54,807 nucleotides of DNA from CAYWFP01 sp964457365 (GCA_964457365.1 CAYWFP010000013.1:1-54807), one strand, 5' to 3'; shown: positions 38,963-49,379, numbered from the stretch's first letter. Program-made: numbers and translations. Notes: a model not told the origin generated them from the sequence alone.

Positions 38963-41185
38963 TCAGGCGAAGATGTCTTCGCGCCCCGCGGAGTTGACCA
39001 GGATCGCGGTCTCCACCCCTTCGAGCATGGCGTAGATGCCGTCGTTCCAGGCCTCTTCGCGCTCGGGGTCGGGAAGCTCGAAGCCGAGAAAGACGCAGCT
39101 GGCGGCCTTGGAGTGATCGGCCAGGATCTGCGGGAACGGGCGCTCGCTCACCACCACCACCGCCTCGCCCTCGATGCGCGCGCTCTGCAGCAGGTTCTCC
39201 AGCGCGGCGCGGGCGGGTTGGCGGCCGGCCTCCTTCTGCACCAGGCGGAGCAACCGCACCTCCGCGCGGTTCCACTCCCAGTTTTGTTTCAGCAGGTGCG
39301 CCAACAGCACCATCAGCGCGCCGTTCTTCTGCCCGCGCCACCAGATATCGATGCGCTTTCTCGTGCGCGGCTCCGGGGTCTTCCGCGCCTTGAGCAGGAC
39401 CAGCCCCATGTGCATGAGTTGCCCGATGCGCAGCAGCCGGCCGAAGTGCGGCAGTTGGGCGCGGTCGTTGGCGAAGCCGAAGACCGCCAGGTTCGGCCGA
39501 ATCGGGCCAACCGACGCCGTCTGCAGCATCATCGCCACGCCCTCCTCCAGGCTCTTGGCGATGCCGACCATGGGGAAGGCCTGAATGCCTTTCTCGCGGC
39601 AGAAGTCGACGAGCTGTTTCTTCGCGGTGCGCCGCCGCTGTGCGTGCTCGTCGATGGCGCCGACGAGGATGTTGGCCAGGTAGACGATGCCGCGTCCGCC
39701 CTCCAGCCAGACGGCGTAGGTCACCAGCGCCTCGCGCGCGGTGGGGTTGCCGCTGAAGACCAGCACCGTCGGCCGCCAGTTCTTGCTGTCCTCCTCCATC
39801 GCCGCCAGCCGCAGCAGCCCCCGCCGCACGCCGGCGTAGACGTAGCCGCGCCGGGCGTCGCCGAAGGTGGCCTGCAGGCGCTTGCGGGTGATGTACCAGT
39901 ACAGCGCGGCGATGAGCACGATGGCCACCAGCGCCGCGGCCTGGTTGATCAACAGCGCCACCCCCAGGCAGGCCAGCGTCCCCAGCAGCGCGGTGGACCA
40001 GTGGAAGAGGCGGAAGCGCGGGCGGAACGAAGGATTGTCGCCAAAGGCCTCGGTGAAGGCCGCGAGGTTGATCATGCCGTAGGTGTACAGGAAGAACATC
40101 GTCAGCACCGAGGCGACGATGTTGAGCGCGGATTCCCCGGCCAGGTTCGCCAGCACCAGCACCGCCGCGGTGATCAGCCCGGTCAGGATCAGCGCCCGGC
40201 GCGGCTCGTCGCTCTGCGGCGCGCCCCGGCCGAAGAAGCCGATGTACGGCAGGATCCGGTCGCGCGCCACCGCCTGCAGGATGCGCGGCGCGCCGAGGTA
40301 GCTGCCCAGCGCGCTTGAGAGCGTCGCGGCGATGACCCCGGCGGCGACGAGGAAGCCGGTGCCGAAGATCGCGCTCTCCTCGAGCAGGCGGTAGGGCTTT
40401 TCGATCAGGTCGGCGCGCGCGTAGGCCCCGCCGCTGACGAGGATCTGCGCCAGGTAGACCAGGAAGCCCGCGCCCACCGCCAGCAGCGTCCCCTTGGGGA
40501 TGCTCTTCACCGGGTCCGCGAGGTCGCCGGACATGTTGATGCCCGCGAGGATGCCGGTCACCGCCGGGAAGTAGATGGCGAAGACGGCCCAGAAGGGCAG
40601 CGCGTTCTCGCCCGTGGCAACGGGGAGGTTCTCGTTGAACGTGGTCATGTCGAAGCGCTGCAGCCCGCCCGCCAGGAAGACGACAATGGCCAGAAGCAGC
40701 ACCGTCATGATGAAGTACTGCGCCTTGATGGCCCAGCCTGCGCCGACGTAGCTGACCAGGAAGAGCGCCGCCGCAGTCAGCAGCATCACCGGCAGCGCCA
40801 ACGGCGCGAGCGCGGGGAAGGTGCCGGTGAGGGCGGTGGCGAAGGCGAGGATGTAGAACGGCACCGATAAGGCCTGCGCCAGAAATAGCGCCGTGCCGAT
40901 GGCGCCGCCGAACTCCGGGCCCAGCACGCGGCTGATCATGAAGTACGCCCCGCCGCCGCGGACCTGCATGTTGGTGCTGATGGCGCTGACCGAGAGCGAG
41001 GAGAGCAGCGTCACCGCCTTGGCCAGGAGCAGGATCGCCAGCGCTCCGAGGATGCCCGCGTGGCCGACGACGAAGTTGGCGCGCAGGAACATGATCGCGC
41101 CGAGAATGGTGAGGATGCTCGGGGTGAACACCCCGCCGAAAGTGTCGAAGAGGGTGCGCTGCGGGGTCGCGGGTGATGCGCTCAT
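38963..41185 (-). CDS. SLC12-like cation-chloride cotransporter (APC superfamily)
   Basis: 740 residues. The first helices read GVFTPSILTILGAIMFLR, the signature of SLC12 cation-chloride cotransporters, followed by about 12 transmembrane helices to residue 450. The C-terminal 290 residues are soluble and alternate sheet and helix, opening NWRPTVLVFSGNPTAREALV, which matches the cytosolic SLC12 domain rather than a plain amino-acid permease. The family couples Na+ and/or K+ to Cl- movement; amino-acid transport cannot be excluded. GGAGAAGG precedes the ATG. The cyclase gene follows 119 bases later on the same strand with its own promoter. Confidence 0.8.
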   Translation of the reverse strand: MSASPATPQRTLFDTFGGVFTPSILTILGAIMFLRANFVVGHAGILGALAILLLAKAVTLLSSLSVSAISTNMQVRGGGAYFMISRVLGPEFGGAIGTALFLAQALSVPFYILAFATALTGTFPALAPLALPVMLLTAAALFLVSYVGAGWAIKAQYFIMTVLLLAIVVFLAGGLQRFDMTTFNENLPVATGENALPFWAVFAIYFPAVTGILAGINMSGDLADPVKSIPKGTLLAVGAGFLVYLAQILVSGGAYARADLIEKPYRLLEESAIFGTGFLVAAGVIAATLSSALGSYLGAPRILQAVARDRILPYIGFFGRGAPQSDEPRRALILTGLITAAVLVLANLAGESALNIVASVLTMFFLYTYGMINLAAFTEAFGDNPSFRPRFRLFHWSTALLGTLACLGVALLINQAAALVAIVLIAALYWYITRKRLQATFGDARRGYVYAGVRRGLLRLAAMEEDSKNWRPTVLVFSGNPTAREALVTYAVWLEGGRGIVYLANILVGAIDEHAQRRRTAKKQLVDFCREKGIQAFPMVGIAKSLEEGVAMMLQTASVGPIRPNLAVFGFANDRAQLPHFGRLLRIGQLMHMGLVLLKARKTPEPRTRKRIDIWWRGQKNGALMVLLAHLLKQNWEWNRAEVRLLRLVQKEAGRQPARAALENLLQSARIEGEAVVVVSERPFPQILADHSKAASCVFLGFELPDPEREEAWNDGIYAMLEGVETAILVNSAGREDIFA

Positions 41186-41612
41186 GCGCCTTCTCCACCA
41201 GAGCGCACCAGCTTACTTATCCCGCCGCATCCGCACAAGCGCGAAAACGGTTAGCCCGGCATTCGGGCCTCGGGGTCCGTGTCGGGATTTGTGAAGTTCC
41301 TGCGGTGCCGCCTTAATGTGTAGAAGAAAGGGCGTGCATGAACAACCCGCTTCGTTGCCGCTGCGCACCAACCACGCGGGTTGCCTTGACGCTGCGCCTC
41401 GCGGCCAAGATCGTCGCGCGCCGAGCGCGGCCCGCGCCTGGTACTTTTCGGAGCTCTTATATTCGCTAGCGCGAAGGAGTTTACGACGCCAAAAGAAGCA
41501 CGCCCGGCCAACAACGGGCGAAAGCGCGGTGAAAATTCATGTTCTGCTGTTGTGAAAGCTCTTGACATGCGCTAGGATTTCCGCAGTCTGCGCGAAGACG
41601 AGGCCAGCGCGT
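41186..41612. other. Intergenic region between the SLC12-like and STAS genes
   Basis: Divergent gap. A minus-strand frame at 41251-41568 is open but not protein-like. A rightward promoter candidate for the STAS gene is TTGTGA (41550-41555), 17-base spacer, TAGGAT (41573-41578). No RNA or repeat was recognised. Confidence 0.45.
41550..41578 (+). promoter_or_regulatory. Probable promoter of the STAS-methyltransferase pair
   Basis: TTGTGA, 17-base spacer, TAGGAT; start near 41585 gives a leader of about 28 bases before ATG 41613. Confidence 0.5.
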
Positions 41613-42290
41613 ATGAGCGAAAAGAAACCGGAATCCGAAGCCAAAACCCAGCCGCAGGAGCAAGGCGAAGGCAAGCCGCCGAAGCTCCCGGCCGGTTATC
41701 TGAAGATCGCCCGCCAGGAGGGGGCGGCTCTCTGCCGTGTGATGGGACTGGGCAACATGCACGTTTCCTACACCCTTTGCGACTTTATCACCAATCAGTT
41801 CGGGCACGGTGGAAGGAATTTCGCCATCGACCTCAAAGAATGCACCGGCATGGACTCGACCTTCATGGGCGGGCTGGTGGGTCTGAACGAAAAGGCCAAG
41901 ACCGCCGGTGGCTGGATCTGTCTGCTGAACGTCAGCGAGGTCAACCGGAAGCTGCTGGAAATGATCGGCGTCTGGGGCATCGTCCCGGTGAAGGAGGCGT
42001 TTGCCTTGCAGGAGGTGGAAACCGAGACGCTGCTGCCGGAGGACAATCCCAAGGCGCGGATCAAGCACATCAAGCGCGCGCACGAACACCTCGTCAAAGT
42101 GGACGAGCGCAACCGCGAGCGCTTCGGCCGTTTCCTGCAGACGCTCGAGGAAGAGATGAACGCCGAAGCGAGCAGCGAAGCGGTAGAGGAAGTGGAAGGC
42201 GAACTGGTCGACATGCCCGAGGAAGACGACACGCCGCACCCGAGTGAAGGCTCCTCGCTGATCGATTCGGATCTATTCATCCTGCCCTGA
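41613..42290 (+). CDS. STAS-domain (anti-sigma-factor antagonist-like) protein
   Basis: 225 residues. A Lys/Gln-rich N-terminus of 25 residues precedes a STAS domain at about 28-125. The phosphorylatable Ser equivalent is Ser82 in GMDSTFMG, the motif used in SpoIIAA/RsbV-type proteins, followed by the LNVSEVNRKLLEMIGV helix. The last 75 residues are helical then very acidic (EEVEGELVDMPEEDDT). The role would be a phosphorylation-switched partner for a kinase or anti-sigma factor, neither of which is encoded nearby. The ribosome site is weak. The methyltransferase gene begins 7 bases after its stop. Confidence 0.8.
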   Translation: MSEKKPESEAKTQPQEQGEGKPPKLPAGYLKIARQEGAALCRVMGLGNMHVSYTLCDFITNQFGHGGRNFAIDLKECTGMDSTFMGGLVGLNEKAKTAGGWICLLNVSEVNRKLLEMIGVWGIVPVKEAFALQEVETETLLPEDNPKARIKHIKRAHEHLVKVDERNRERFGRFLQTLEEEMNAEASSEAVEEVEGELVDMPEEDDTPHPSEGSSLIDSDLFILP

Positions 42291-42297
42291 GAGAGTC

Positions 42298-43062
42298 ATG
42301 CCCCGCCGCCGCAAACCGTCGCTGACGCTGCAGGTGACGACACTGTGGGACTATCCCTCGCAACACTACGGTGAGGGCGAACAAGGACGCGCCTCGTACG
42401 TCGGCGCTACGCCGAGCTACGTGATCTGGAATTTGCCGCAGCGTTACACCAAACCCAAGGATCTGGTGATCGATCCGATGGCCGGCAGCGGCACTACCCT
42501 CGACATGGCGCGGGAACTGGGGCGACGCGCGTTGGGATACGACCTGAACGTGGTGCGCGAGGATGTCTTCCGCGTCGATGCGCGGAAACTGCCGCTGGAG
42601 GACGAAAAGGCCGACTTCGTCTTCATCGATCCGCCGTACTCGACACATATCGACTACTCCGGCGATCCGCGCTGTATCGGCAAACTCAGCGCCGCCACCG
42701 AGGGTTATTTCAAGGCGATGGAGCTGGTTATCGCCGAGATCCATCGCATTCTCAAGCCCGGCAAGCATATGGGCCTTTATGTCTGCGACTCCTTCGAAAA
42801 GGAAAAGGGCTTCCATCCCACCGGCTGCGAGTTGTTCTACCGGCTGCGGAAATGGTTGACGCCGGTGGACGTCGTCAGCGTGGTACGGCACAACAAAGAC
42901 CTTCAGAAAGGGAACTATCGCAAGGCCGCCGCCGAGGAGAATTTCTTCCTCCGAGGCTTCAATTACCTTTTTATCATGCAAAAAGCCCCCTGCCCGGTCC
43001 GGCCACGAATGAAGCGCGCCAAGCACAAGCCCGCCCTGCGCCGGCGAAAACCCAAGCCGTAG
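42298..43062 (+). CDS. DNA N6-adenine/N4-cytosine methyltransferase-like protein
   Basis: 254 residues. SAM-binding motif I is DPMAGSGTT at 59-67 and the catalytic motif IV is DPPYSTHIDY at 111-120, the combination seen in N6-adenine and N4-cytosine DNA methyltransferases. Motif I comes before motif IV with only about 45 residues between, and no large target-recognition domain is seen. The C-terminus is a basic tail (RMKRAKHKP, RRRKPKP). No restriction enzyme is adjacent, so it would be an orphan methylase; an RNA substrate is also possible given the small size. GAGAG lies before the ATG. Confidence 0.8.
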   Translation: MPRRRKPSLTLQVTTLWDYPSQHYGEGEQGRASYVGATPSYVIWNLPQRYTKPKDLVIDPMAGSGTTLDMARELGRRALGYDLNVVREDVFRVDARKLPLEDEKADFVFIDPPYSTHIDYSGDPRCIGKLSAATEGYFKAMELVIAEIHRILKPGKHMGLYVCDSFEKEKGFHPTGCELFYRLRKWLTPVDVVSVVRHNKDLQKGNYRKAAAEENFFLRGFNYLFIMQKAPCPVRPRMKRAKHKPALRRRKPKP

Positions 43063-43099
43063 AATGCTGATAACGCCGGCCACGAAGCGCTTTCGCCGC

Positions 43100-43128
43100 T
43101 TGACCGCGATTCGTCCTGCGTTTATCAT
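43100..43128 (+). promoter_or_regulatory. Sigma-70 promoter of the purO-lipoprotein-argG operon
   Basis: TTGACC, 17-base spacer, TATCAT (each 5 of 6 to consensus); predicted start near 43135, leader of about 24 bases. Confidence 0.8.
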
Positions 43129-43158
43129 AATCGGTCCCAGGAAACGTAGGAGACAACC

Positions 43159-43806
43159 ATGGAACCGATCTATCTCGGGCGCATCGTCGTCGTCGCCCGC
43201 ACCACCGTCGGCAGGCTGGCCGCGATCTACCGGGTCAGTTCGCGTAGCTTTCCCAACCGACGTCCCGTCGTCCGCGAAGAGACCGCAAGCATCGTCCCCA
43301 AGGAGGGACACGAAACCGATGTGCACAAGAATCCGTACATCGCTTATAACTGCGCCCGTCTCGTCGGTGATGTGGCCATCGTCAGTAACGGCGCCCACAC
43401 CGATCCCATTGCCGAGCGCGTGGCCTCGGGCATGAGCCTGCGCGACGCGCTGACCTATCCGCTGGCGGTGATGGACTACGAACACGACGACTACAACACC
43501 CCGCGCATCGCCGCGGCGTTCTCGCGTGAGGACGACTGCGGCTGGCTGGGGGTGGTGCGCGAGGACGGTCTCGATGTCCGGCGCTTCGCGCTCAATGCCG
43601 GAGAATGCTATTACGTGTCGACGTACGAGCACAACGTTCCCAACGGACATTACCGGTGCGACTTCGCGGCTGTCGACGCTACCGGGGCGTGCGCGTTCGT
43701 ACTCGGGGAGGGAGAGTTCGCCCGCTTCACCCATCCGATCGCCGCGGTCTGCGTGGCGGAAACGGGCAGCGGTTTCGAAATGGCGACCAAGGAGGCGGAA
43801 CAATGA
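43159..43806 (+). CDS. purO: IMP cyclohydrolase, PurO type
   Basis: 215 residues. The last step of purine synthesis (FAICAR to IMP) as carried out by the archaeal-type PurO, distinct from the IMP-cyclohydrolase domain of PurH. The family hallmark IYRVSSRSFPNR lies at residues 23-34, and DVHKNPYIAYNCARLV, SNGAHTDPIAERV and MDYEHDDYNTPRIAA follow in the expected order. TAGGAGA precedes the ATG. The stop overlaps the next start (ATGA). A bacterial genome with PurO usually also has PurH or a separate formyltransferase, which cannot be seen here. Confidence 0.9.
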   Translation: MEPIYLGRIVVVARTTVGRLAAIYRVSSRSFPNRRPVVREETASIVPKEGHETDVHKNPYIAYNCARLVGDVAIVSNGAHTDPIAERVASGMSLRDALTYPLAVMDYEHDDYNTPRIAAAFSREDDCGWLGVVREDGLDVRRFALNAGECYYVSTYEHNVPNGHYRCDFAAVDATGACAFVLGEGEFARFTHPIAAVCVAETGSGFEMATKEAEQ

Positions 43807-44393
43807 ATATCCGATTTTGCGGCATCTGCGCCTGTCTGGCGGCTTTGTGGCTGCTGGCGCAAGGGTGTGACGCCATGACGGCGAAAGCGCCGTCGAAACA
43901 ACCGGAGCAGAAATCCGCAGCCGAACAGACCGCGCCGGCCGAGCAGCCTGCACCAATGAAATCCGAGGTCGATCCGTCGATCCCGCGCATGGAGGTTACG
44001 CTCGAACCGGAGGTGGCCAAAGCAGGCGACAGCATCCTGCTGCAGGAGCATATCAAGAAGGGGGATATCTGGACGCCGCCGCGCTATTATCACAAAGTCA
44101 CCCATATGAAGACCGCGGTGATCCAGAAGCTCGGCGACGAGGGAGGACAGCCGAAAGTCGAGAACCTGATGGACGCCGACTGGCGCGCGCTATGGCAATC
44201 CGCCGAAGCGGTGGCCGCCAGCGTCCCCGAGGGCGACTACAAATGGGACTTCGGCGACGAAGCGTTTACCATCAAGATAGCGAAAGACGGCAAGGTAAAA
44301 ACCTACTGGATCGGCGTCACGGCCGAAGGGCCGGTAATGCCGGATCGGCTACTCCAGCTTTGGGGCAAGCTGGTCGGCCTCGATCCGAAGTAG
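43803..44393 (+). CDS. Lipoprotein, unknown function
   Basis: 196 residues. Signal ends in LWLLAQGC, a good lipobox, followed by a Pro/Ala/Glu-rich spacer of about 45 residues and a globular region of about 130 residues with PPRYYHKVTHM and YKWDFGDEAFTIKIAKDGKVK. No family is recognised. It is translationally coupled to purO (ATGA overlap) and 14 bases upstream of argG, an odd partner for two nucleotide/amino-acid biosynthesis genes. Confidence 0.75.
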   Translation: MNIRFCGICACLAALWLLAQGCDAMTAKAPSKQPEQKSAAEQTAPAEQPAPMKSEVDPSIPRMEVTLEPEVAKAGDSILLQEHIKKGDIWTPPRYYHKVTHMKTAVIQKLGDEGGQPKVENLMDADWRALWQSAEAVAASVPEGDYKWDFGDEAFTIKIAKDGKVKTYWIGVTAEGPVMPDRLLQLWGKLVGLDPK

Positions 44394-44407
44394 CGATGGA
44401 GAAGGCG

Positions 44408-45622
<1,215 letters not shown>

Positions 45623-45725
45623 CATCTCGGCGATACCTTTCGCCATCGATGCTGAAATCGAGTGCCGCTGACGTAATAGTACCGCTTTTCTCCGACACGG
45701 AACTCTCGGGCAGGGATCATACGTC

Positions 45726-46619
45726 ATGGGAGGGATCGAACGCGATACGGGCATGACTGCGCTCAAACCCCTCGGTTCCTTTCGCGACGGCTTCGTCCTG
45801 CCATATGAGGCGGCGCGGGTACTGCTTCACGGCCGCGACCTCAAACGCGTGGCGCTGCTGCCGCTGGTGGTCAACCTGCTGCTTTATATCGTCTTCTTCG
45901 GCGGCGCGTTCTACGCCATCCACATGTGGGATCCGGCCAACGTGGAGTGGACCTTCTGGGATCCGGTGGGCCCGTGGCTCGGAAGCGTCGTGGATACCTT
46001 CGGCACCATCCTCAAATGGATCGTGCTTGGCCTGCCGCTGCTGGTGCTGGGCTACTATTCCTTCACCGTCGTCGGCATGGTGCTCGCCAGCCCGATCAAC
46101 GACCTCCTCTCCGAACGCGTCGAGAGACACCTCTGCGCGGAACAAGGCAAGCCGGAGATGCCGTGGAAGATGGCGCTCAAGGCAACGCTGCTGAGTATAT
46201 TGGATTCGCTTCTGATCGTGCTGCGACAGATCTTATGGAGCCTGCTGACGCTGCCGTTTCTCTTCATCCCGGTGGTCGGCTGGATGCCGCTGTTTCTGGT
46301 GACGGCGTACTTCACCGGCTTGGGATTCATGGATGTGGGCATGGCCAGGAATTTCCTGCGCGACAAGCACAAGAAGGCGGGTCTGGCGCATTGCCGCTGG
46401 TCCGTCTTCGGTCTCGGTGTGGCGATGGAACTGCTGTTTCTGATCCCGTTCATGGGATTGCTTCTGCTGCCGTTGGGCGTAGTCAGCGGCACGATCCTCT
46501 ATACCCATCTGGACTGGGAGGGCCTATTGGGGAAAGCCGGTTTGCGGTATCCCGACGGCTTCACCCCGCCCAAGCCCTCCGCGCCCAGTAGAACTCAGGC
46601 TACTCCGCCCCGCCCTTGA
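45726..46619 (+). CDS. EI24/CysZ-like membrane protein
   Basis: 297 residues with four long hydrophobic regions (about 42-65, 85-120, 155-205, 225-260) and the FTVVGMVLASPINDLLSERVE block typical of the EI24 domain (CysZ in enterobacteria, a sulphate permease). Whether this protein transports sulphate is uncertain because many bacterial EI24 proteins are uncharacterised. ATG 45753 is an alternative start (MTALKPLG); neither has a strong ribosome site. The 3' end overlaps the convergent HEAT-repeat gene by 20 bases. Confidence 0.8.
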   Translation: MGGIERDTGMTALKPLGSFRDGFVLPYEAARVLLHGRDLKRVALLPLVVNLLLYIVFFGGAFYAIHMWDPANVEWTFWDPVGPWLGSVVDTFGTILKWIVLGLPLLVLGYYSFTVVGMVLASPINDLLSERVERHLCAEQGKPEMPWKMALKATLLSILDSLLIVLRQILWSLLTLPFLFIPVVGWMPLFLVTAYFTGLGFMDVGMARNFLRDKHKKAGLAHCRWSVFGLGVAMELLFLIPFMGLLLLPLGVVSGTILYTHLDWEGLLGKAGLRYPDGFTPPKPSAPSRTQATPPRP

Positions 46620-48468
46620 TCTTGGCGATGGCTTGTTTGCACTTCTTGACGTAGCGGCTGCGGTAGCGTTTCTCGATCTTATCGGCCTCGGCGATACCCT
46701 GTTCGAGCGCCGGGATTGCCGCCTCACCATACCCGATCAATAGCTCCTCCGCCTTTTCCGGAAAGAGAACGTACTTGCTTGCGAAGGCAGGCAACACGTG
46801 CGGTGCGGCCACGGGGCCGAATTTCTCGAGGGCGTCGTAACAGGCCTGTTGCAATACTGTCAGGCGGTGCACGCCCGTGCGGTACCTCACCTCGGTATGG
46901 AAGAGTTTGCCGAGAACCGGCATCGCTTCCTTGACCTGCAGGTCGCCGAGGATCTCCGCGCAAACCACCGCGCCGGCAGACTTCGAGGTGTTCTCCAGGA
47001 AGGCGATCAACGCCGGCGCGGCCGGCCGCGCGCTGCTTCCCATCCCTTTCAATCCCTGCAGAAACGGGCCCGTATTTGTTCCCGGGATCAGTTTTTCGGC
47101 CAGTGCCGTCGCCGCGTCTTCACCCGCTCCAGGGCCGATTCCGCCAAGCGCAACAGCCGCGGCACTGGCAACCTTGAAATCATTCGATGACAGCGCTTCA
47201 ACAAGAGCGGGGACCGCCCGCGCAGCCGCCGGACCGATAAACCCCAGCGCTTCCATGGCATGCGCTTTCTTGCGCTCCAGGCGATTCGCGGACATCTGGC
47301 GCTTCGTTCCTTCGCCTTGCGGGGACTCCTTCAAGACGGCGGCCAGCGCAGCCACCGTCGCCGGACCGATATCACCCAGCGCCTTCGCGGCGGCTTTCGA
47401 GACTTCGACGTGAATATCGCCGAGTTGTTCGATCAGTGCCGGCACGTGTGGCACGGAGAGTTTTCCCATGCGCCCGAGCGTCAACGCCGCGTCCCTCCGC
47501 ACCACCGTGCTCCGGCCTTTCTGCAGTTCGAGCAATTTCACGACCTCAGGCAGACAACCGGCGGCGTTTTCCGGTTGCACCAGCTTCAGCGCCGCTTGGG
47601 CGAGTAATACCTTGATGGCGCCGCATTCGGCGACGGTAAACGCGGCCTCCTGCGCGCTGCTCGCGTCCCGCACCTGGATCATCGTCGGCAGGGCGCGCGA
47701 GTGCTTGTTCGCGAATATCGTCTCGCCAGCGAGAGACTCGAGCTCCACTGTCACCTCGACTGTGCCCGGGTCGTAATGCCCGCCACTCGAAGAATACGTC
47801 TTGCGCGAACCCGTCAGTGTCATGGCAAAGGCATAGCCGTCGGCGTTCTTGGTCGCCCCGGCGAAATGTTTCTGCCAGAGCGCTTGTTTGGCCATCTCCT
47901 CCGCGGCCATCTTCTTGAGATTGTCCTCGCCTTCGACAGCCACCGGCACAGTCGCGAGCTTCCGCTCCAACGCCTCGCGCGCGAGTTGCTTCTGGCGCTG
48001 GTTCCTCTGCGCCTCTTCCTCCTTGCGCCGACGCAGGATCTCCGCAACCTCCTCCGGCGACGGTTCCTTGCGCACCGGCCCTTCGCTCATCTGCTTGCTG
48101 ACACTCCAGAGCCGCCAAGTTCCAACGGCGATGAGCAGCAGCACGACCGCTCCGACGACGGCGAGGATCAGCCGCGCCTGCTGGAATTTATCGCGGCCGG
48201 AGTCGGGCCCGGAAAGTGCCGGAACGGCGGCGCCGGGTCCGGACGGGACCACGCCGGTGCCTTTGCGAAAGTCGTAGCCGCATTGAACGCAAATGACGTC
48301 ATCCTGTCCGGCCATCGCCCGACAACGAGGACAAGGCTTGCCGTCCTCCGCCACGCCCGCAGGCACGCGAAAGGCTTTGCCGCACTTGCAAGTCACTTTT
48401 TTGCCGGCGTAGGAATCCTTCAAACGGTACGATTTGCCGCAACTCGGGCAAGCGCAGGTCAGGCTCAT
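46600..48468 (-). CDS. Zinc-ribbon membrane protein with HEAT repeats
   Basis: 622 residues. The N-terminus has an MJ0042-like zinc ribbon (Cys7, Cys10, Cys27, Cys29) and a second double pair (Cys46/49 and Cys60/63). A transmembrane helix sits at about 98-118, then a charged helical stretch, and from about 300 to 560 a series of HEAT/PBS-lyase-like repeats (GRMGKLSVPHVPALIEQLGD, ALGDIGPATVAALAAVLKE, ALGFIGPAAARAVPALVEAL, ALGGIGPGAGEDAATALAEK). HEAT arrays bind proteins; here the array probably faces the periplasm while the zinc ribbons stay inside. No catalytic residues are visible. The gene is alone between a convergent neighbour and a terminator-bearing gap. Confidence 0.8.
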   Translation of the reverse strand: MSLTCACPSCGKSYRLKDSYAGKKVTCKCGKAFRVPAGVAEDGKPCPRCRAMAGQDDVICVQCGYDFRKGTGVVPSGPGAAVPALSGPDSGRDKFQQARLILAVVGAVVLLLIAVGTWRLWSVSKQMSEGPVRKEPSPEEVAEILRRRKEEEAQRNQRQKQLAREALERKLATVPVAVEGEDNLKKMAAEEMAKQALWQKHFAGATKNADGYAFAMTLTGSRKTYSSSGGHYDPGTVEVTVELESLAGETIFANKHSRALPTMIQVRDASSAQEAAFTVAECGAIKVLLAQAALKLVQPENAAGCLPEVVKLLELQKGRSTVVRRDAALTLGRMGKLSVPHVPALIEQLGDIHVEVSKAAAKALGDIGPATVAALAAVLKESPQGEGTKRQMSANRLERKKAHAMEALGFIGPAAARAVPALVEALSSNDFKVASAAAVALGGIGPGAGEDAATALAEKLIPGTNTGPFLQGLKGMGSSARPAAPALIAFLENTSKSAGAVVCAEILGDLQVKEAMPVLGKLFHTEVRYRTGVHRLTVLQQACYDALEKFGPVAAPHVLPAFASKYVLFPEKAEELLIGYGEAAIPALEQGIAEADKIEKRYRSRYVKKCKQAIAKIKGGAE

Positions 48469-48551
48469 AGACGTTCCTCATAAGAACGCGAATCTGTCGG
48501 ACACCGCTTGGTATCATACCGCCTCGTCGAATCTATGCAAACCGGAACGAC

Positions 48552-48587
48552 AAAAAAGGGCGCGAAGCCTGCCGCTCCGCGCCCTTT
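48552..48587 (-). terminator. Rho-independent terminator of the 48.6-49.4 kb membrane-protein gene
   Basis: On the minus strand a 10-bp stem AAAGGGCGCG / CGCGCCCTTT closes a 13-base loop and is followed by T residues; 25 bases after the stop codon at 48612. Confidence 0.85.
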
Positions 48588-48611
48588 CGGATTTCCGGCG
48601 ATCGGCCGCAA

Positions 48612-49379
48612 TCAGCCGGCGTTCTCGTCCTTCTCCTCGCTCTCGCCTTCGGACGATGAAGTGTCCTGGGCGGGCTGGGGCTGATCGGCCTCTTTCGGCA
48701 GTACGGACTCGCCGCCGGGATCCAGCGGCTTGTCGATCGTCGTCGGCGTGCGGTTCGCCGGGTCGGGCCCCGCCCCCTCCTTCTTCTCCTCCGGACCGGA
48801 ACCGGGTTCGATCTCGACCATCTCCTCGAGCATCTCGGTAGCCCGGGCGGTCTGCTTGAGAGTGCGCCCCTCGCGGCAGCGGACGAGGAACTCGCGGTCC
48901 TTATCCTCGATCTTGGTGCGGAGACGAAAACTGTCGCCGCCGCAGGCCCAGATGACCCAGCACTGGCTGCAACGGCCGGTGCAACTGGGGATGATGGTGA
49001 AGTTGTCGCTGTTGAAACAGGTCTTCTCGCCCAGAAGCCGCAGCGAGGTTCCCTCGATGAGGAGGAACCCCTGCTGTTTGGTTCCCGAGACGCGTTTCTC
49101 CGTGCCGGGCTTTACCTCGACGCACTCGACGTAGCGCGCGCCCTTCTCCAGGTCGTCGTTGGTCAGCACGCCCTCGGCGAGAAGCTTGTCGCGCAGCTTC
49201 CGCCGGCGCACGTGCCAGCGAAAGATCAGCGGGCGCCAGTAGTTGGTCACGACCGGCAGAATCACGCCCAACCCCAGCGCGATGATGCCCGTCAGCGCTC
49301 CGGCCTGATTGTTGATCACCATGACGACGACCGTGATGATGAAGAGTATCGCCCAGATTGCCAAGGTCAATAGACACAT
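48612..49379 (-). CDS. Membrane protein with PH-like soluble part, unknown function
   Basis: 255 residues. Two transmembrane helices (about 5-22 and 28-48), then a soluble region where GVLTNDDLEKGARYVECVEV, an NFTIIPSCTGRCSQCWVIWACGG Cys cluster (split here by position, about 128-150) and FRLRTKIEDKDREFLVR suggest a compact beta domain. The last 80 residues are disordered and rich in Glu, Pro and Ser. I do not recognise the family. AAGGA lies about 10 bases before the ATG. Confidence 0.65.
   Translation of the reverse strand: MCLLTLAIWAILFIITVVVMVINNQAGALTGIIALGLGVILPVVTNYWRPLIFRWHVRRRKLRDKLLAEGVLTNDDLEKGARYVECVEVKPGTEKRVSGTKQQGFLLIEGTSLRLLGEKTCFNSDNFTIIPSCTGRCSQCWVIWACGGDSFRLRTKIEDKDREFLVRCREGRTLKQTARATEMLEEMVEIEPGSGPEEKKEGAGPDPANRTPTTIDKPLDPGGESVLPKEADQPQPAQDTSSSEGESEEKDENAG

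Noticed and set aside
36867..41198. A single 1443-codon minus-strand frame spanning the cyclase and transporter genes
   Set aside because: The upstream two thirds are an out-of-frame reading of the SLC12-like gene. The real cyclase starts at 38843, where the FHA domain, ribosome site and promoter all agree.
41251..41568. Minus-strand frame in the gap before the STAS gene
   Set aside because: No ribosome site, no recognisable domain and Arg/Ala-rich composition typical of non-coding GC-rich DNA.
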